Position numbers and translations under genes: made by a program. A DNA stretch of 32,253 bases. It comes from an uncultured Lachnospiraceae bacterium. Lineage in GTDB: Bacteria > Bacillota > Clostridia > Lachnospirales > Lachnospiraceae. The stretch's first letter is position 1, and each line of letters begins with the position of its first letter. This document shows, in pieces, positions 1 to 8,294 of this stretch. The DNA lies in the NCBI GenBank assembly GCA_947631505.1, contig CANRLR010000027.1, positions 1 through 32,253 of the forward strand, read 5' to 3'. Under the pieces are notes generated by a model, which saw nothing but the letters and a program-made list of their open reading frames with translations, had not been told where the DNA came from and did not search any database.

Positions 1-14
1 TCATCCAATTCCAT
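1..14 (-). CDS. Possible 5' end of a gene leaving the left edge
   Basis: On the minus strand an AAGGAG Shine-Dalgarno core (complement of 17-22) is followed within a few bases by ATG at 14, TTG at 8 and ATG at 4. Too little is inside the window to choose a start or name a product. The gene would lie downstream of the LytTR regulator in the same direction, so it could be that regulator's target or the next operon member. This is inference only. Confidence 0.25.
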
Positions 15-146
15 CACTCCTTGCTTATATTCTATCAAAAAATCTCACCACACCCTAAGAACAATTGTTATAAAGAAGGTAACTTTTTGTTCCTGATATA
101 GAATACTCGCTCAAAAAACAGTTTTTCAAAATAAGCGTCCAAATCG

Positions 147-186
147 GTTATTTTCCTACTGAAGCAACATAGAGTTGTTATTTTCC
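147..186. repeat. 10-bp direct repeat downstream of the LytTR regulator gene
   Basis: GTTATTTTCC occurs at 147-156 and again at 177-186, exactly 30 bp apart, in the gap between the LytTR regulator gene and the possible gene at the left edge. Direct repeats in phase with the helix are typical of LytTR-regulator binding sites, but the usual spacing of those is nearer 21-22 bp. The role is therefore uncertain. Confidence 0.35.
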
Positions 187-193
187 CCTTTTT

Positions 194-925
194 TCACTTC
201 ATTCTGGCACGGAACTTCTCCATAAACTCCTTTTTCATCACCGGACCAATCTCTAAATGGTCCTCGATTTCCTGAAAATAAATGAACCGGTTCACGGAAT
301 CCACTTTACAGATCTGCTTCACATTTACAATTGTTCCACGGCTGCACCGGATAAAATCCGGCGAGTCCAGTTCACAAAGGATTGCCTTACAAGACTTGTA
401 TGGTATGTAAAACTCTTCCCCTTCAAGCACTACATGCAGCTTATGGTTTCTGCTCTCGATGTAACAGATCTCTTTTATTTTTACCGAGTGCAGCAGACCG
501 TCAACATGAAAAATGTACTTCCGGTCATCGGCATTTTCTGTCTGATAGAACATTGCTTCGGAAATCGTTTTCCTTATTTTATTAAAATCAAAGGGCTTTT
601 CTATAAAACTATAGTAACGGACAGCAGAGAAAATGCTCATCCTTGAATCATAGAGAGAAGTAACAATAATAATCGGGGTAAAACGGTATTTATCTACCGT
701 TCGTATGTTCTGGGCAAATTCTGCTCCTGCCTGATCTCCGGTATGCTCCGGGTGCAGAATAATATCTACTAAGAAAACATCAATGGTCGTCTTCATGGCA
801 ATCACATAGGCTTCCTCTTCATCCTTCGCCTCATAAATTCTGGCATGGGAATCAATTTCAGAAACAATTTTCTTCAGTGTTTTTCGTTCAATTTCTTTAT
901 CTTCAATAATAAGTACCTCTTTCAC
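194..925 (-). CDS. LytTR-family response regulator
   Basis: A 243-aa two-component response regulator of the AgrA/LytR type. Residues about 1-125 form a receiver domain, with acidic residues in IIEDKE near the N-terminus, the likely phosphorylated Asp54 in FLVDII, and the conserved Lys of IEKPFD. Residues about 135-243 form a LytTR DNA-binding domain (ICYIESRNHKLHV, then the FIRCSRGTIVNVKQI block). The start is ATG at 925. The gene follows the GHKL kinase gene by 32 bp and is surely its partner. AgrA-type regulators bind pairs of direct repeats upstream of peptide, bacteriocin or virulence genes. No AgrB/AgrD peptide genes are visible here, so the signal is unknown. Confidence 0.93.
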   Translation of the reverse strand: MKEVLIIEDKEIERKTLKKIVSEIDSHARIYEAKDEEEAYVIAMKTTIDVFLVDIILHPEHTGDQAGAEFAQNIRTVDKYRFTPIIIVTSLYDSRMSIFSAVRYYSFIEKPFDFNKIRKTISEAMFYQTENADDRKYIFHVDGLLHSVKIKEICYIESRNHKLHVVLEGEEFYIPYKSCKAILCELDSPDFIRCSRGTIVNVKQICKVDSVNRFIYFQEIEDHLEIGPVMKKEFMEKFRARMK

Positions 926-957
926 AACCTGCCTCCTCTTTTACCAAAGTTATTTTT

Positions 958-2244
958 CTATTTTTCGGTAAACCAGAATGATATTTGAAAAGAAATCCAA
1001 GAGTCATCTTCATCTCTGCCTGATCGGATTTCTATCTCTCCATTGTAATCGTGTATAATATCCATTACTTTCGCTAAGCCTAAGCCCCTGCTCTCACCTT
1101 TTGTGCTATAGCCCAATTTCAAGAAATCAACCAAATCTTTTCGAGGAATATAGGGAAAAGAATTTTGAACCAAAAAAGTTATTTCATTCTCTGTTTCTTG
1201 TATTTTCACAAAAAGATTTTTCTTTTCCTGTTCTTCTAAAGCTTCCCTTGCATTATTTAGTAATACTGTTAAAATTTCAACTATTTTATAGATAGGGACA
1301 CAACAGGACAGGCTGTCTACCTTAATGTCAAATTTTATCCTGCACCCGGCTTCTTTTGCCTGACAGAACTTAGAATATAAAAATCCTCCTAAAACAGGAT
1401 TTTTAATGGCTAACAAATGGGAAAAGGAATTCTCATCTATAATCCAGTTACAATATTCTTTTTGCAGAGACACTAATTCATCCAATGTTTTTGCAATTTT
1501 ATGTTGGCAGAATATAACGTTAATATGGTCATCGATATCATGCTGCTTTTTCCGGGCTGATGTCACTAGATCCTGAAATAGGGAATCGTATTGCTCCCGC
1601 AGTGCAATTTCCTTTTCTTTTGCTGTCTTTTCACATTTCTCTTTCTGCCAGGATATTGCCAATATCCATATTAATACAGTCACTACCCCAAACACCAAAT
1701 AATCAGTCACTCTAAAATAATTTCCAAGTTTATACACGATCAGCAAATAGGCAATCACAAAGAAACTGCCGATCATGGCAACATATGTCAAACAATTACT
1801 TTCAAGAACAAACCGGGATAATCTGTAGAATCGTTCCTTCCTGCTTCCTATCATAAGAAGCAATAATGTAAATACATTGATTGCAACAAAACCTCCCATT
1901 TGCCGGTCTGCCTGAAAAATATAACATAGCAAAAACAGTAAACCAGAACATAGCAACTGCACAAATGAATTGATAACAAAGAGCAGCACAACATTTACCG
2001 TTGTCTTTTTTAATCCACCTTTAAATTTCACCAAGGCATAAGCATATATACCCAGATACGCAATCATTAATACTGCCTCATTCCAATGATTCAAATTCAC
2101 TAGTTCAGAAAGCATAAGTTCAGCCGCAATAAAAATACCATCACATATTTTAAAACAATATTTGGGACGGAATAAATAATTCAAACATATAAGTATTTGG
2201 AACAGTTCAATAATCTGATTGATACAAAACAATATTTCTAACAT
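958..2244 (-). CDS. GHKL sensor histidine kinase (AgrC-like)
   Basis: A 428-aa membrane sensor kinase. Residues about 1-198 are very hydrophobic, with around six predicted transmembrane segments and no large external domain. After a charged linker, His235 in KKQHDIDDH is the probable phospho-acceptor. The ATP-binding part has an N-box (TVLLNNAREAL, Asn331) and a G-box (STKGESRGLGLAK). This arrangement is typical of AgrC/ComD-type peptide sensors (HATPase_c_5). The start ATG directly abuts the TAA of the upstream HTH-like gene, so the two are translationally linked. The LytTR regulator gene follows 32 bp downstream. The ligand cannot be inferred from the sequence. Confidence 0.92.
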   Translation of the reverse strand: MLEILFCINQIIELFQILICLNYLFRPKYCFKICDGIFIAAELMLSELVNLNHWNEAVLMIAYLGIYAYALVKFKGGLKKTTVNVVLLFVINSFVQLLCSGLLFLLCYIFQADRQMGGFVAINVFTLLLLMIGSRKERFYRLSRFVLESNCLTYVAMIGSFFVIAYLLIVYKLGNYFRVTDYLVFGVVTVLIWILAISWQKEKCEKTAKEKEIALREQYDSLFQDLVTSARKKQHDIDDHINVIFCQHKIAKTLDELVSLQKEYCNWIIDENSFSHLLAIKNPVLGGFLYSKFCQAKEAGCRIKFDIKVDSLSCCVPIYKIVEILTVLLNNAREALEEQEKKNLFVKIQETENEITFLVQNSFPYIPRKDLVDFLKLGYSTKGESRGLGLAKVMDIIHDYNGEIEIRSGRDEDDSWISFQISFWFTEK

Positions 2245-2607
2245 TTACTCACTCATATTGACTAAAATATCTGCCAAATAGTGCAATTCCCTACTGACTG
2301 CTTCATTCATTTTGGAATCCGATATTTTGTCTTTTGTTACTTCTAATTGAATATTAACCTTTTCTGTATAAGATATCCCACCATATATAAAGTTCAAATC
2401 ACAATTGTACTCATTTAATAATATATAATTGTAAGGACCTGAAATCGCATTTCGTCCACTCAAAATCTTTTGAAGTGAATCCGGCTCAATGCCAAAACTG
2501 GCCGCCAACTGTTCCTCTTGAATATCATTCACATCCATAAAATATTTCAAGTTTCGGCCAGCAAATACATTTGCCGGATTTCTTGTCCTTTTTGATATAC
2601 TTTTCAT
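2245..2607 (-). CDS. Small HTH-like protein heading the two-component operon
   Basis: A 120-aa protein. Residues about 17-60 look like an XRE-type helix-turn-helix (NDIQEEQLAASFGIEPDSLQ, then a KILSGRNAI turn and helix). The C-terminal half (about 70-120) is acidic and helical with no family I recognise. The start ATG at 2607 has an AAGGTG site upstream. The stop codon is immediately followed by the kinase ATG. As first gene of a kinase/regulator operon it may be a DNA-binding accessory or autoregulator. Two palindromes in its own promoter region would suit that. The HTH assignment is by eye only. Confidence 0.62.
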   Translation of the reverse strand: MKSISKRTRNPANVFAGRNLKYFMDVNDIQEEQLAASFGIEPDSLQKILSGRNAISGPYNYILLNEYNCDLNFIYGGISYTEKVNIQLEVTKDKISDSKMNEAVSRELHYLADILVNMSE

Positions 2608-2644
2608 GAATCATCACCTTCCATGCTTTTCCTATATCATATCA

Positions 2645-2698
2645 ATTATAATTTCACCAGAATATGGTTTAATTATCTGTTTTTGGATAAATAATCCA
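2645..2698 (-). promoter_or_regulatory. Candidate promoter and two palindromes before the HTH/kinase/regulator operon
   Basis: Reading leftward, a perfect TATAAT lies at 2645-2650. Its -35 region is weak. Immediately upstream is a palindrome ACCA-N5-TGGT (2656-2668), and further upstream TGGAT-N5-ATCCA (2684-2698). Both have 5-bp spacers and sit where a repressor or activator would act. The binding protein is unknown. The HTH-like protein encoded just downstream is a candidate. Confidence 0.45.
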
Positions 2699-2766
2699 TT
2701 TTTCAACGATATAGCAATAAAGAAAGGCTCTCAATTGTATTTAACTTCTCCGTTGAAAGTATCACA

Positions 2767-3654
2767 TTACATGCGGCTCCATCTTCCACTGGCACCGCAT
2801 GGCAGAACAAGCTTTCCTCCCCTTACAGGAAGTCCGATTTCATCCGCTTCTACCACTCCGTCAAAACGTCGGGTAATTTCCAAATTCATCATATAGGAAA
2901 GGACCGCTGGCTGTAACCCTGTTGTATAGGAATTGATTAAAAAGAACAGTGGTTTCTCAGAAAGAATTTGTGTACATAACTGTATCAGTGGAAAAATCCT
3001 TTCTTCAATCTTCCAGATCTCCCCCTTCGGACCTCTTCCATAAGAGGGCGGATCCATAATAATGCCGTCATAATGATTTCCCCGGCGAATTTCCCTCTCT
3101 ACAAATTTTACACAGTCATCCACTAAATACCGAATCGGTGCCTGAGAAAGTCCAGAGGCTGCCGCATTTTCCTTTGCCCATGTCACCATTCCCCTTGAAG
3201 CATCTACGTGTGTCACTGAGGCTCCTGCTTTTGCACATGCCATCGTTGCTCCACCGGTATAGGCAAAAAGATTAAGCACTTTAACTTCCTTTTCCTGCCG
3301 AATCAGACTGCTTGTCCACTCCCAATTCACTGCCTGCTCCGGAAATAATCCAGTATGCTTAAAATGAAATGGTTTCAAATGAAAGGTCAACTTATTTTCA
3401 CCTTCCGGCAGTTCAGAAAGATTATAAGAAATATTCCACTGCTCGGGCAAATCAAAAAATTCCCACTGGCCACCGCCCTTATTGCTGCGATGATAATGAC
3501 CATTTTTCTTTTTCCACTCCGGAACCCGGCGGGGAGTATTCCAGATCACCTGCGGATCTGGACGCACCAATACATAGCTTCCCCACTTCTCTAATTTTTC
3601 TCCTGATGAAGTATCTAACACCTTATAATCTTTCCATCCGTCTGCAATCCACAT
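2767..3654 (-). CDS. SAM-dependent methyltransferase, RlmI/RlmK-like
   Basis: A 295-aa class I methyltransferase of the type assigned to 23S rRNA cytosine-5 methylation (Methyltrans_SAM family). The SAM-binding motif I is VLNLFAYTGGATMACAKAG followed by an acidic strand end (VTHVDAS). The catalytic motif IV is IIMDPPSYGRG. It is shorter than RlmI (about 396 aa) because the N-terminal PUA RNA-binding domain is absent. Such short versions are common in Clostridia. A GGGAAAGG-type ribosome site precedes ATG at 3654. It sits alone between the two-component operon and a small gene. rRNA is the likely substrate by family, but the exact nucleotide cannot be inferred. Confidence 0.87.
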   Translation of the reverse strand: MWIADGWKDYKVLDTSSGEKLEKWGSYVLVRPDPQVIWNTPRRVPEWKKKNGHYHRSNKGGGQWEFFDLPEQWNISYNLSELPEGENKLTFHLKPFHFKHTGLFPEQAVNWEWTSSLIRQEKEVKVLNLFAYTGGATMACAKAGASVTHVDASRGMVTWAKENAAASGLSQAPIRYLVDDCVKFVEREIRRGNHYDGIIMDPPSYGRGPKGEIWKIEERIFPLIQLCTQILSEKPLFFLINSYTTGLQPAVLSYMMNLEITRRFDGVVEADEIGLPVRGGKLVLPCGASGRWSRM

Positions 3655-3730
3655 CGTTTTCCTTTCCCTTCCGTTCTTTCCTCATTTCTTGACCACTTTT
3701 GCCTGCGATGTATTCCTAATCAGGTACCCC

Positions 3731-3928
3731 CTATTTTCCAGTAAACGCTTCTTTCAGATTTTTCCCGATATCCTTTACCCCCTTCTCAAAACTATCTGCT
3801 GCCCTTATAATTTTTTTATCCCACTCTTTTTCTTTTGCATAAAGTGCAGCCTTATCCGCTGTATCATTAACCGCATCCACTGCTTTACCAAAGCCATTCA
3901 TCATCTTTTCCTTATTCAGCAACGGCAT
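3731..3928 (-). CDS. 65-aa amphipathic helical protein, function unknown
   Basis: A small, charged, predicted all-helical protein rich in Lys, Asp and Ala, with no Cys and no signal sequence. I place the start at ATG 3928, because the AGGAGG core (3936-3941 complement) lies 7 bp upstream. The longer frame starting with GTG at 3934 overlaps that ribosome site and cannot be the start. The strong ribosome site and coding-like composition make it probably real. I do not recognise a family. Confidence 0.65.
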   Translation of the reverse strand: MPLLNKEKMMNGFGKAVDAVNDTADKAALYAKEKEWDKKIIRAADSFEKGVKDIGKNLKEAFTGK

Positions 3929-4009
3929 TGTCACACCTCCTATTTCCTGCTTATTCTCTTTGCCACAGCTTTTCCTCTTCCTTATACTATCATCATAACA
4001 TAATCACAC

Positions 4010-5191
4010 CTAGATGAAAAGTCCGAAAGCGTTCTTTCGCCGCTTCGTCCGAATCGCTTTCTGCGGGCACATCTCCTGACAGCAGTAACAGCGAATGCAT
4101 TTTTTATAATCATATTTCGGCGGTTCACTTCTACCGTTTTTAAAATCTACCGCTTTTCCCGGTACCGGACAATGCTCCACGCAGATACCACATTTGATAC
4201 ATTTTTCTTTATCAATGACAGGACGCTTGGCAATTGATGTCATCACATCTGAAAACCGACTGAGAAATGTCCGCTTCGCTCCTGTCCGGTCCACATCGAA
4301 TTTCAGGCTGCCATATCGTTTCTGCAGTTCCTGAACTGTCAACGGCTCTGCATTACCATTGTCCGATGCAAGAAAAATTTCTATTTCCTCATCCTTATAT
4401 GTTCCAATCCCCATCGCATAACCCTGCGTATTCGTTGGCACCATTTCCGGATTCAGATAAACCAGATGACAAAAAACGGTATCAAGTGCCACAGCATCTG
4501 CCGATACAAGCATTACGTTCATCGGCGTCGGCTCTCCGGAGCCCGGACCATTTCCCTCCATGGCAAGTATGCCATCCATAATATGCAGCCGTGGTCTCGT
4601 ATAACGGTGAATATCCACCAGCATACGGGCAAATACACTGGCATTCGGATAACTTACATGTCCTGCCGCCTTGCGATAACCACAAATTAGACCATATAGA
4701 TTTTTCACCGCTCCTGTTACACGCTCCAGTGCATGGGTCTTCATTTTGCATATGTTGATAATAGCATCTGTTTCTACCACTTCTTCGCAAAAGTAAAATT
4801 CATTAGCTGTCATTCCCTCATCATAATGTACTTTTACTTCTTTTGACATATCCGCTCGTTCTGCCCCATAGGTGGAATCTTCTTCCAGCCCAATTTTATT
4901 TGCCGCATTGACACAGCTTCCATGTCCCGGCGAATCCCCATACAGCACTTCCGCACATCCCATTTCCTGCAGTATACGGAAAACTGCTTTCATCACCGAT
5001 GGGTGTGTTGTGACCGCTGATTCCGGCAGGGAAGCAACAAGAAAATTTGGTTTTACTAAAATTTTCTCTTCCGGTCTCACAAAAGCTTCCATACCACCCA
5101 GATAAGAAAGCCCTCTCTTCAGTGCTTTGTATACTTTTTCTTCCTCATAAGTATTACATGGTATCACAATTACTTTTGATTTTTTGTTCAT
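4010..5191 (-). CDS. DUF362 protein with C-terminal 2x[4Fe-4S] ferredoxin domain
   Basis: A 393-aa protein. The first ~300 residues are the DUF362 fold (ILVKPNFL, TTHPSVMKAVFRIL, YGDSPGHGS, NICKMKTHAL). The C-terminal ~70 residues carry two ferredoxin motifs, CIKCGICVEHCP and CIRCYCCQEMCP, expected to bind two [4Fe-4S] clusters. DUF362-ferredoxin fusions are common in anaerobes and have no firmly established role. Electron transfer is an inference. The start at ATG 5191 is supported by AAGGAG seven bases upstream. The longer reading frame from 5224 runs into the purB terminator hairpin. The gene lies 102 bp downstream of purB with that terminator in between. Confidence 0.88.
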   Translation of the reverse strand: MNKKSKVIVIPCNTYEEEKVYKALKRGLSYLGGMEAFVRPEEKILVKPNFLVASLPESAVTTHPSVMKAVFRILQEMGCAEVLYGDSPGHGSCVNAANKIGLEEDSTYGAERADMSKEVKVHYDEGMTANEFYFCEEVVETDAIINICKMKTHALERVTGAVKNLYGLICGYRKAAGHVSYPNASVFARMLVDIHRYTRPRLHIMDGILAMEGNGPGSGEPTPMNVMLVSADAVALDTVFCHLVYLNPEMVPTNTQGYAMGIGTYKDEEIEIFLASDNGNAEPLTVQELQKRYGSLKFDVDRTGAKRTFLSRFSDVMTSIAKRPVIDKEKCIKCGICVEHCPVPGKAVDFKNGRSEPPKYDYKKCIRCYCCQEMCPQKAIRTKRRKNAFGLFI

Positions 5192-5222
5192 AAAATTCTC
5201 CTTGTCCTGAAACGACTTATTC

Positions 5223-5250
5223 AAAAAGGTGCCCGAAAAGAGGGCACCTT
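5223..5250 (-). terminator. Rho-independent terminator after purB
   Basis: A perfect 9-bp stem (AAGGTGCCC at 5226-5234 with GGGCACCTT at 5242-5250), a 7-nt loop and a short T run on the minus-strand RNA. It separates purB from the downstream DUF362 gene. The U-tract is short, so some readthrough is possible. Confidence 0.85.
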
Positions 5251-5293
5251 CTCATTTTTACCAATGGTCGAAAGCAAAATTGTTCCCTGAACT

Positions 5294-6748
5294 CTAACAG
5301 TTAATCTCTGCTTTCATACCAAGCAGCTCCTTATTCTCATCCAAAATCGGCTGAACCACTTCTTCCACAAATTCTTTTACCTGACTTGGTGCCCGTCCCA
5401 CATACTTGCTCGGCTCCATTGTCTTCTGCAGCTCTTCCAAGGTCATTGGGAATGCATCATCCGCTGCAATCAATTCTAATAAATTATTGTCCAAACCTCT
5501 CTCTTTGACATTCTTACCGGCTTCCATAGAAAGCTCACGAATCTTCTCATGAAGTTCCTGACGGTTTCCACCGGCTTTTACCGCATCCATCATAATATTT
5601 TCTGTTGCCATGAACGGAAGCTCAGACATTAATCTCTTCGTAATTACTTTATCATATACAACCAATCCGTCCACAACATTTAGGAACAGATCCAAAATTC
5701 CATCTATCGCAAGAAATCCTTCTGCAACACTCAGACGTTTGTTCGCAGAGTCATCTAACGTTCTCTCAAACCACTGAGTAGCTGATGTAATTGCCGGATT
5801 CAGTGCATCAATCATTACATAGCGGGAAAGAGAGGCAATACGTTCACTACGCATCGGATTTCTCTTATATGCCATGGCAGAAGAACCAATTTGACTCTTT
5901 TCGAATGGTTCCTCAATTTCCTTTAAATGCTGTAACAGACGAATATCATTTGAAAATTTGTGAGCAGTGGCGGCGATTCCAGCCAATACATTACATACTC
6001 TTGTATCCAATTTGCGGGAATAAGTCTGTCCCGAAACAGGGAAACAAGCACTAAATCCCATTTTCTCAGCAATCTTTTTATCCGCTTCTTTACACTTACT
6101 CTCATCTCCATCAAAAAGCTCCAAAAAACTAGCCTGCGTTCCCGTTGTTCCCTTTGAACCAAGAAGTTTCATATTGTCAAGGACATGGGTCAGATCTTCC
6201 AGATCCATTACTAACTCCTGCATCCATAACGTAGCACGTTTACCAACTGTTGTCGGCTGTGCCGGCTGAAAATGAGTAAATGCAAGAGTTGGCAGATCTT
6301 TGTACTTCATTGCGAAGCCAGCCAGTTCATTCAGAACATTTATTACTTTCTTCTTTACCAGTTTGAGTGCCTCTGTCATAATAATAACATCGGTATTATC
6401 ACCTACATAACAGGAGGTTGCACCAAGATGGATGATTCCTGCTGCATTTGGACACTGCTGCCCATATGCATATACATGGCTCATAACATCATGACGGACT
6501 TCTTTTTCTCTTGCCTTTGCTACGTCATAATTAATATCCTCTGCATGTGCCTTCAGCTCTGCGATCTGCTCATCTGTAATGCGGGGATTTCCGTCGGCAT
6601 CTTTCAGTCCTAATTCCTGTTCTGTTTCTGCAAGGGCAATCCACAGCTTTCTCCATGTACGGAATTTCATATCCGGTGAAAAAATAAACTGCATCTCTTT
6701 ACTGGCATAACGCTCGGATAATGGACTAATATAGTTATCTGTACTCAT
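5294..6748 (-). CDS. purB: Adenylosuccinate lyase
   Basis: A 484-aa fumarase/aspartase-superfamily enzyme. It cleaves SAICAR to AICAR plus fumarate and adenylosuccinate to AMP plus fumarate in purine synthesis. Visible motifs are the early TSCYVGDNTD block, THFQPAQPTTVGKR with the catalytic-region His, and the family signature SSAMAYKRNPMRSE on the flexible catalytic loop. The start is ATG 6748 (MSTDNY...), preceded by a GGAAAGGA-type site. An upstream ATG at 6772 would add eight Arg/Lys-rich residues not expected for the family. It lies 57 bp after purF and ends in a clear terminator. Confidence 0.96.
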   Translation of the reverse strand: MSTDNYISPLSERYASKEMQFIFSPDMKFRTWRKLWIALAETEQELGLKDADGNPRITDEQIAELKAHAEDINYDVAKAREKEVRHDVMSHVYAYGQQCPNAAGIIHLGATSCYVGDNTDVIIMTEALKLVKKKVINVLNELAGFAMKYKDLPTLAFTHFQPAQPTTVGKRATLWMQELVMDLEDLTHVLDNMKLLGSKGTTGTQASFLELFDGDESKCKEADKKIAEKMGFSACFPVSGQTYSRKLDTRVCNVLAGIAATAHKFSNDIRLLQHLKEIEEPFEKSQIGSSAMAYKRNPMRSERIASLSRYVMIDALNPAITSATQWFERTLDDSANKRLSVAEGFLAIDGILDLFLNVVDGLVVYDKVITKRLMSELPFMATENIMMDAVKAGGNRQELHEKIRELSMEAGKNVKERGLDNNLLELIAADDAFPMTLEELQKTMEPSKYVGRAPSQVKEFVEEVVQPILDENKELLGMKAEINC

Positions 6749-6805
6749 CGTTCTTTTTCCTTTCCTTCTCATCCAAAAAATTTCATTACAAAAATTACTT
6801 ACACA

Positions 6806-8242
6806 TCATTCATCAAATTCACCGCGGATATCCTCCTCCGGTGGTTCTACCGGATATTTCCCTGAAAAGCAGGCATCACAATATCCCATATCTCCTCCAA
6901 TCAGCTCTGGCAGTCTCTTCCCGTCCAAATAGCCGAGGGAATCTGCACCAATTAGTTCACAGATCTGCTCAATCGTATGGTCGTGGGCAATTAACTGCTC
7001 ACAGCTTGGTACATCCGTTCCGAAGTAACATGGAAATAAAAACGGCGGTGAACTGATTCTCACATGAACCTCTGTTGCTCCAGCATCCCGAAGCATCTGA
7101 ACAATATGACCACTCGTAGTTCCTCTTACAATGGAGTCATCCACCATAACCACCCGCTTGCCCTGTACGACCTCCTTCAAAGCATTCAGCTTTATATTTA
7201 CACTGCTCTCCCTTGCCGATTGCCTTGGTTTAATAAAGGTCCGTCCCACATAACTGTTCTTGACAAAACCAACACCATAGGGAATATTTGCCTGTAACGC
7301 AAACCCCATGGCGGCGGCATTTCCGGAATCCGGAACTCCTACCACAATATCTGCTTCTGCCGGATGCATCTGTGCCAAAATCTTTCCTGCCATAATACGG
7401 GAATTATAAACACTGACTCCATCCACGTAGCTATCCGGTCTTGCAAAATAGATGTACTCAAATATACAGCGGCGCGGGTTCTCTGTGCAAAGACTTTCAT
7501 CCGAGGAAATGCCGGCCTTGTCCAGCATAACAATTTCACCCGGTTTCACATCCCTGACAAATTCTGCACCGACCGCATTTAATGCACAAGTTTCACTGGC
7601 AAGCATATACGTATTTTCCCTCTTTCCAATTACCAAAGGACGGAAGCCAAAAGGATCTCTCGCCCCTATAAGTTTACGGGGACTGGAAATCACAAGGGAA
7701 TATGCTCCCTTTAACTTCATCATGGCATTTTTCACAGCCGCTTCCACCGTTCCCGTATTCAGACGTTCTCTGGCAATAAGATAGGCAATCACCTCACTGT
7801 CAATTGTCGTTTGAAAAATAGCACCGGTATACTCTAATTCTTTGCGAAGTTCTAATGCATTGACCAGATTTCCATTATGTGCCAGCATCAAAATTCCTTT
7901 TACGTAGTTTAAGACCAATGGCTGCACATTCTGGCTGTTGCTTGCCCCGGCTGTAGAATAACGCACATGTCCGACGCCAATATTTCCATTTAATTTTTGC
8001 AGACTCTCTGCATCAAAAACCTCGTTCACAAGTCCCATGCCTTTGGACGAGAGCACCTTCCCTTTCGGTCCCTCTGTATCACTCACGGCAATACCACAGC
8101 TCTCCTGTCCACGATGCTGCAAAGCAAATAAACCATAGTAAATTGTCCCTGCCACATCTTCACCATTTAAGTCATACGCTCCAAACACACCACATTCTTC
8201 ATGCAGACCGTCTGAACAGTATTCGTTTATCTGTGAATCCAT
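6806..8242 (-). CDS. purF: Amidophosphoribosyltransferase
   Basis: A 478-aa enzyme for the first committed step of purine synthesis (PRPP plus glutamine to 5-phosphoribosylamine). It starts with a 16-residue propeptide. Cys17 in HEECGVFGAY is the N-terminal nucleophile of the Ntn glutaminase domain after processing. The PRPP-binding loop is VVMVDDSIVRGTTS. Cysteines in RCIFEYIYF, PCYFG and CDACFSGKYP match the [4Fe-4S] ligands of Bacillus PurF, so this is the Fe-S, oxygen-sensitive form. The gene follows the GH3-like lipoprotein by 52 bp and precedes purB. No purine riboswitch is visible upstream. Confidence 0.97.
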   Translation of the reverse strand: MDSQINEYCSDGLHEECGVFGAYDLNGEDVAGTIYYGLFALQHRGQESCGIAVSDTEGPKGKVLSSKGMGLVNEVFDAESLQKLNGNIGVGHVRYSTAGASNSQNVQPLVLNYVKGILMLAHNGNLVNALELRKELEYTGAIFQTTIDSEVIAYLIARERLNTGTVEAAVKNAMMKLKGAYSLVISSPRKLIGARDPFGFRPLVIGKRENTYMLASETCALNAVGAEFVRDVKPGEIVMLDKAGISSDESLCTENPRRCIFEYIYFARPDSYVDGVSVYNSRIMAGKILAQMHPAEADIVVGVPDSGNAAAMGFALQANIPYGVGFVKNSYVGRTFIKPRQSARESSVNIKLNALKEVVQGKRVVMVDDSIVRGTTSGHIVQMLRDAGATEVHVRISSPPFLFPCYFGTDVPSCEQLIAHDHTIEQICELIGADSLGYLDGKRLPELIGGDMGYCDACFSGKYPVEPPEEDIRGEFDE

Positions 8243-8251
8243 TTATCCACA
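8243..8251. promoter_or_regulatory. Perfect DnaA-box sequence in the purF leader
   Basis: TTATCCACA lies directly upstream of the purF start codon. It matches the consensus DnaA box exactly. A single 9-mer can occur by chance in 32 kb (roughly one-in-four by simple base counting), so function is doubtful. Confidence 0.3.
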
Positions 8252-8294
8252 CTCCCTTACTCTGTCGTTTCCTCGTTGTTCGTACCTACATTCA

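Noticed and set aside
2606-2896. 96-aa plus-strand frame between the HTH-like gene and the methyltransferase
   Set aside because: It overlaps the methyltransferase end, has no ribosome site, and the region is better explained as promoter and operators.
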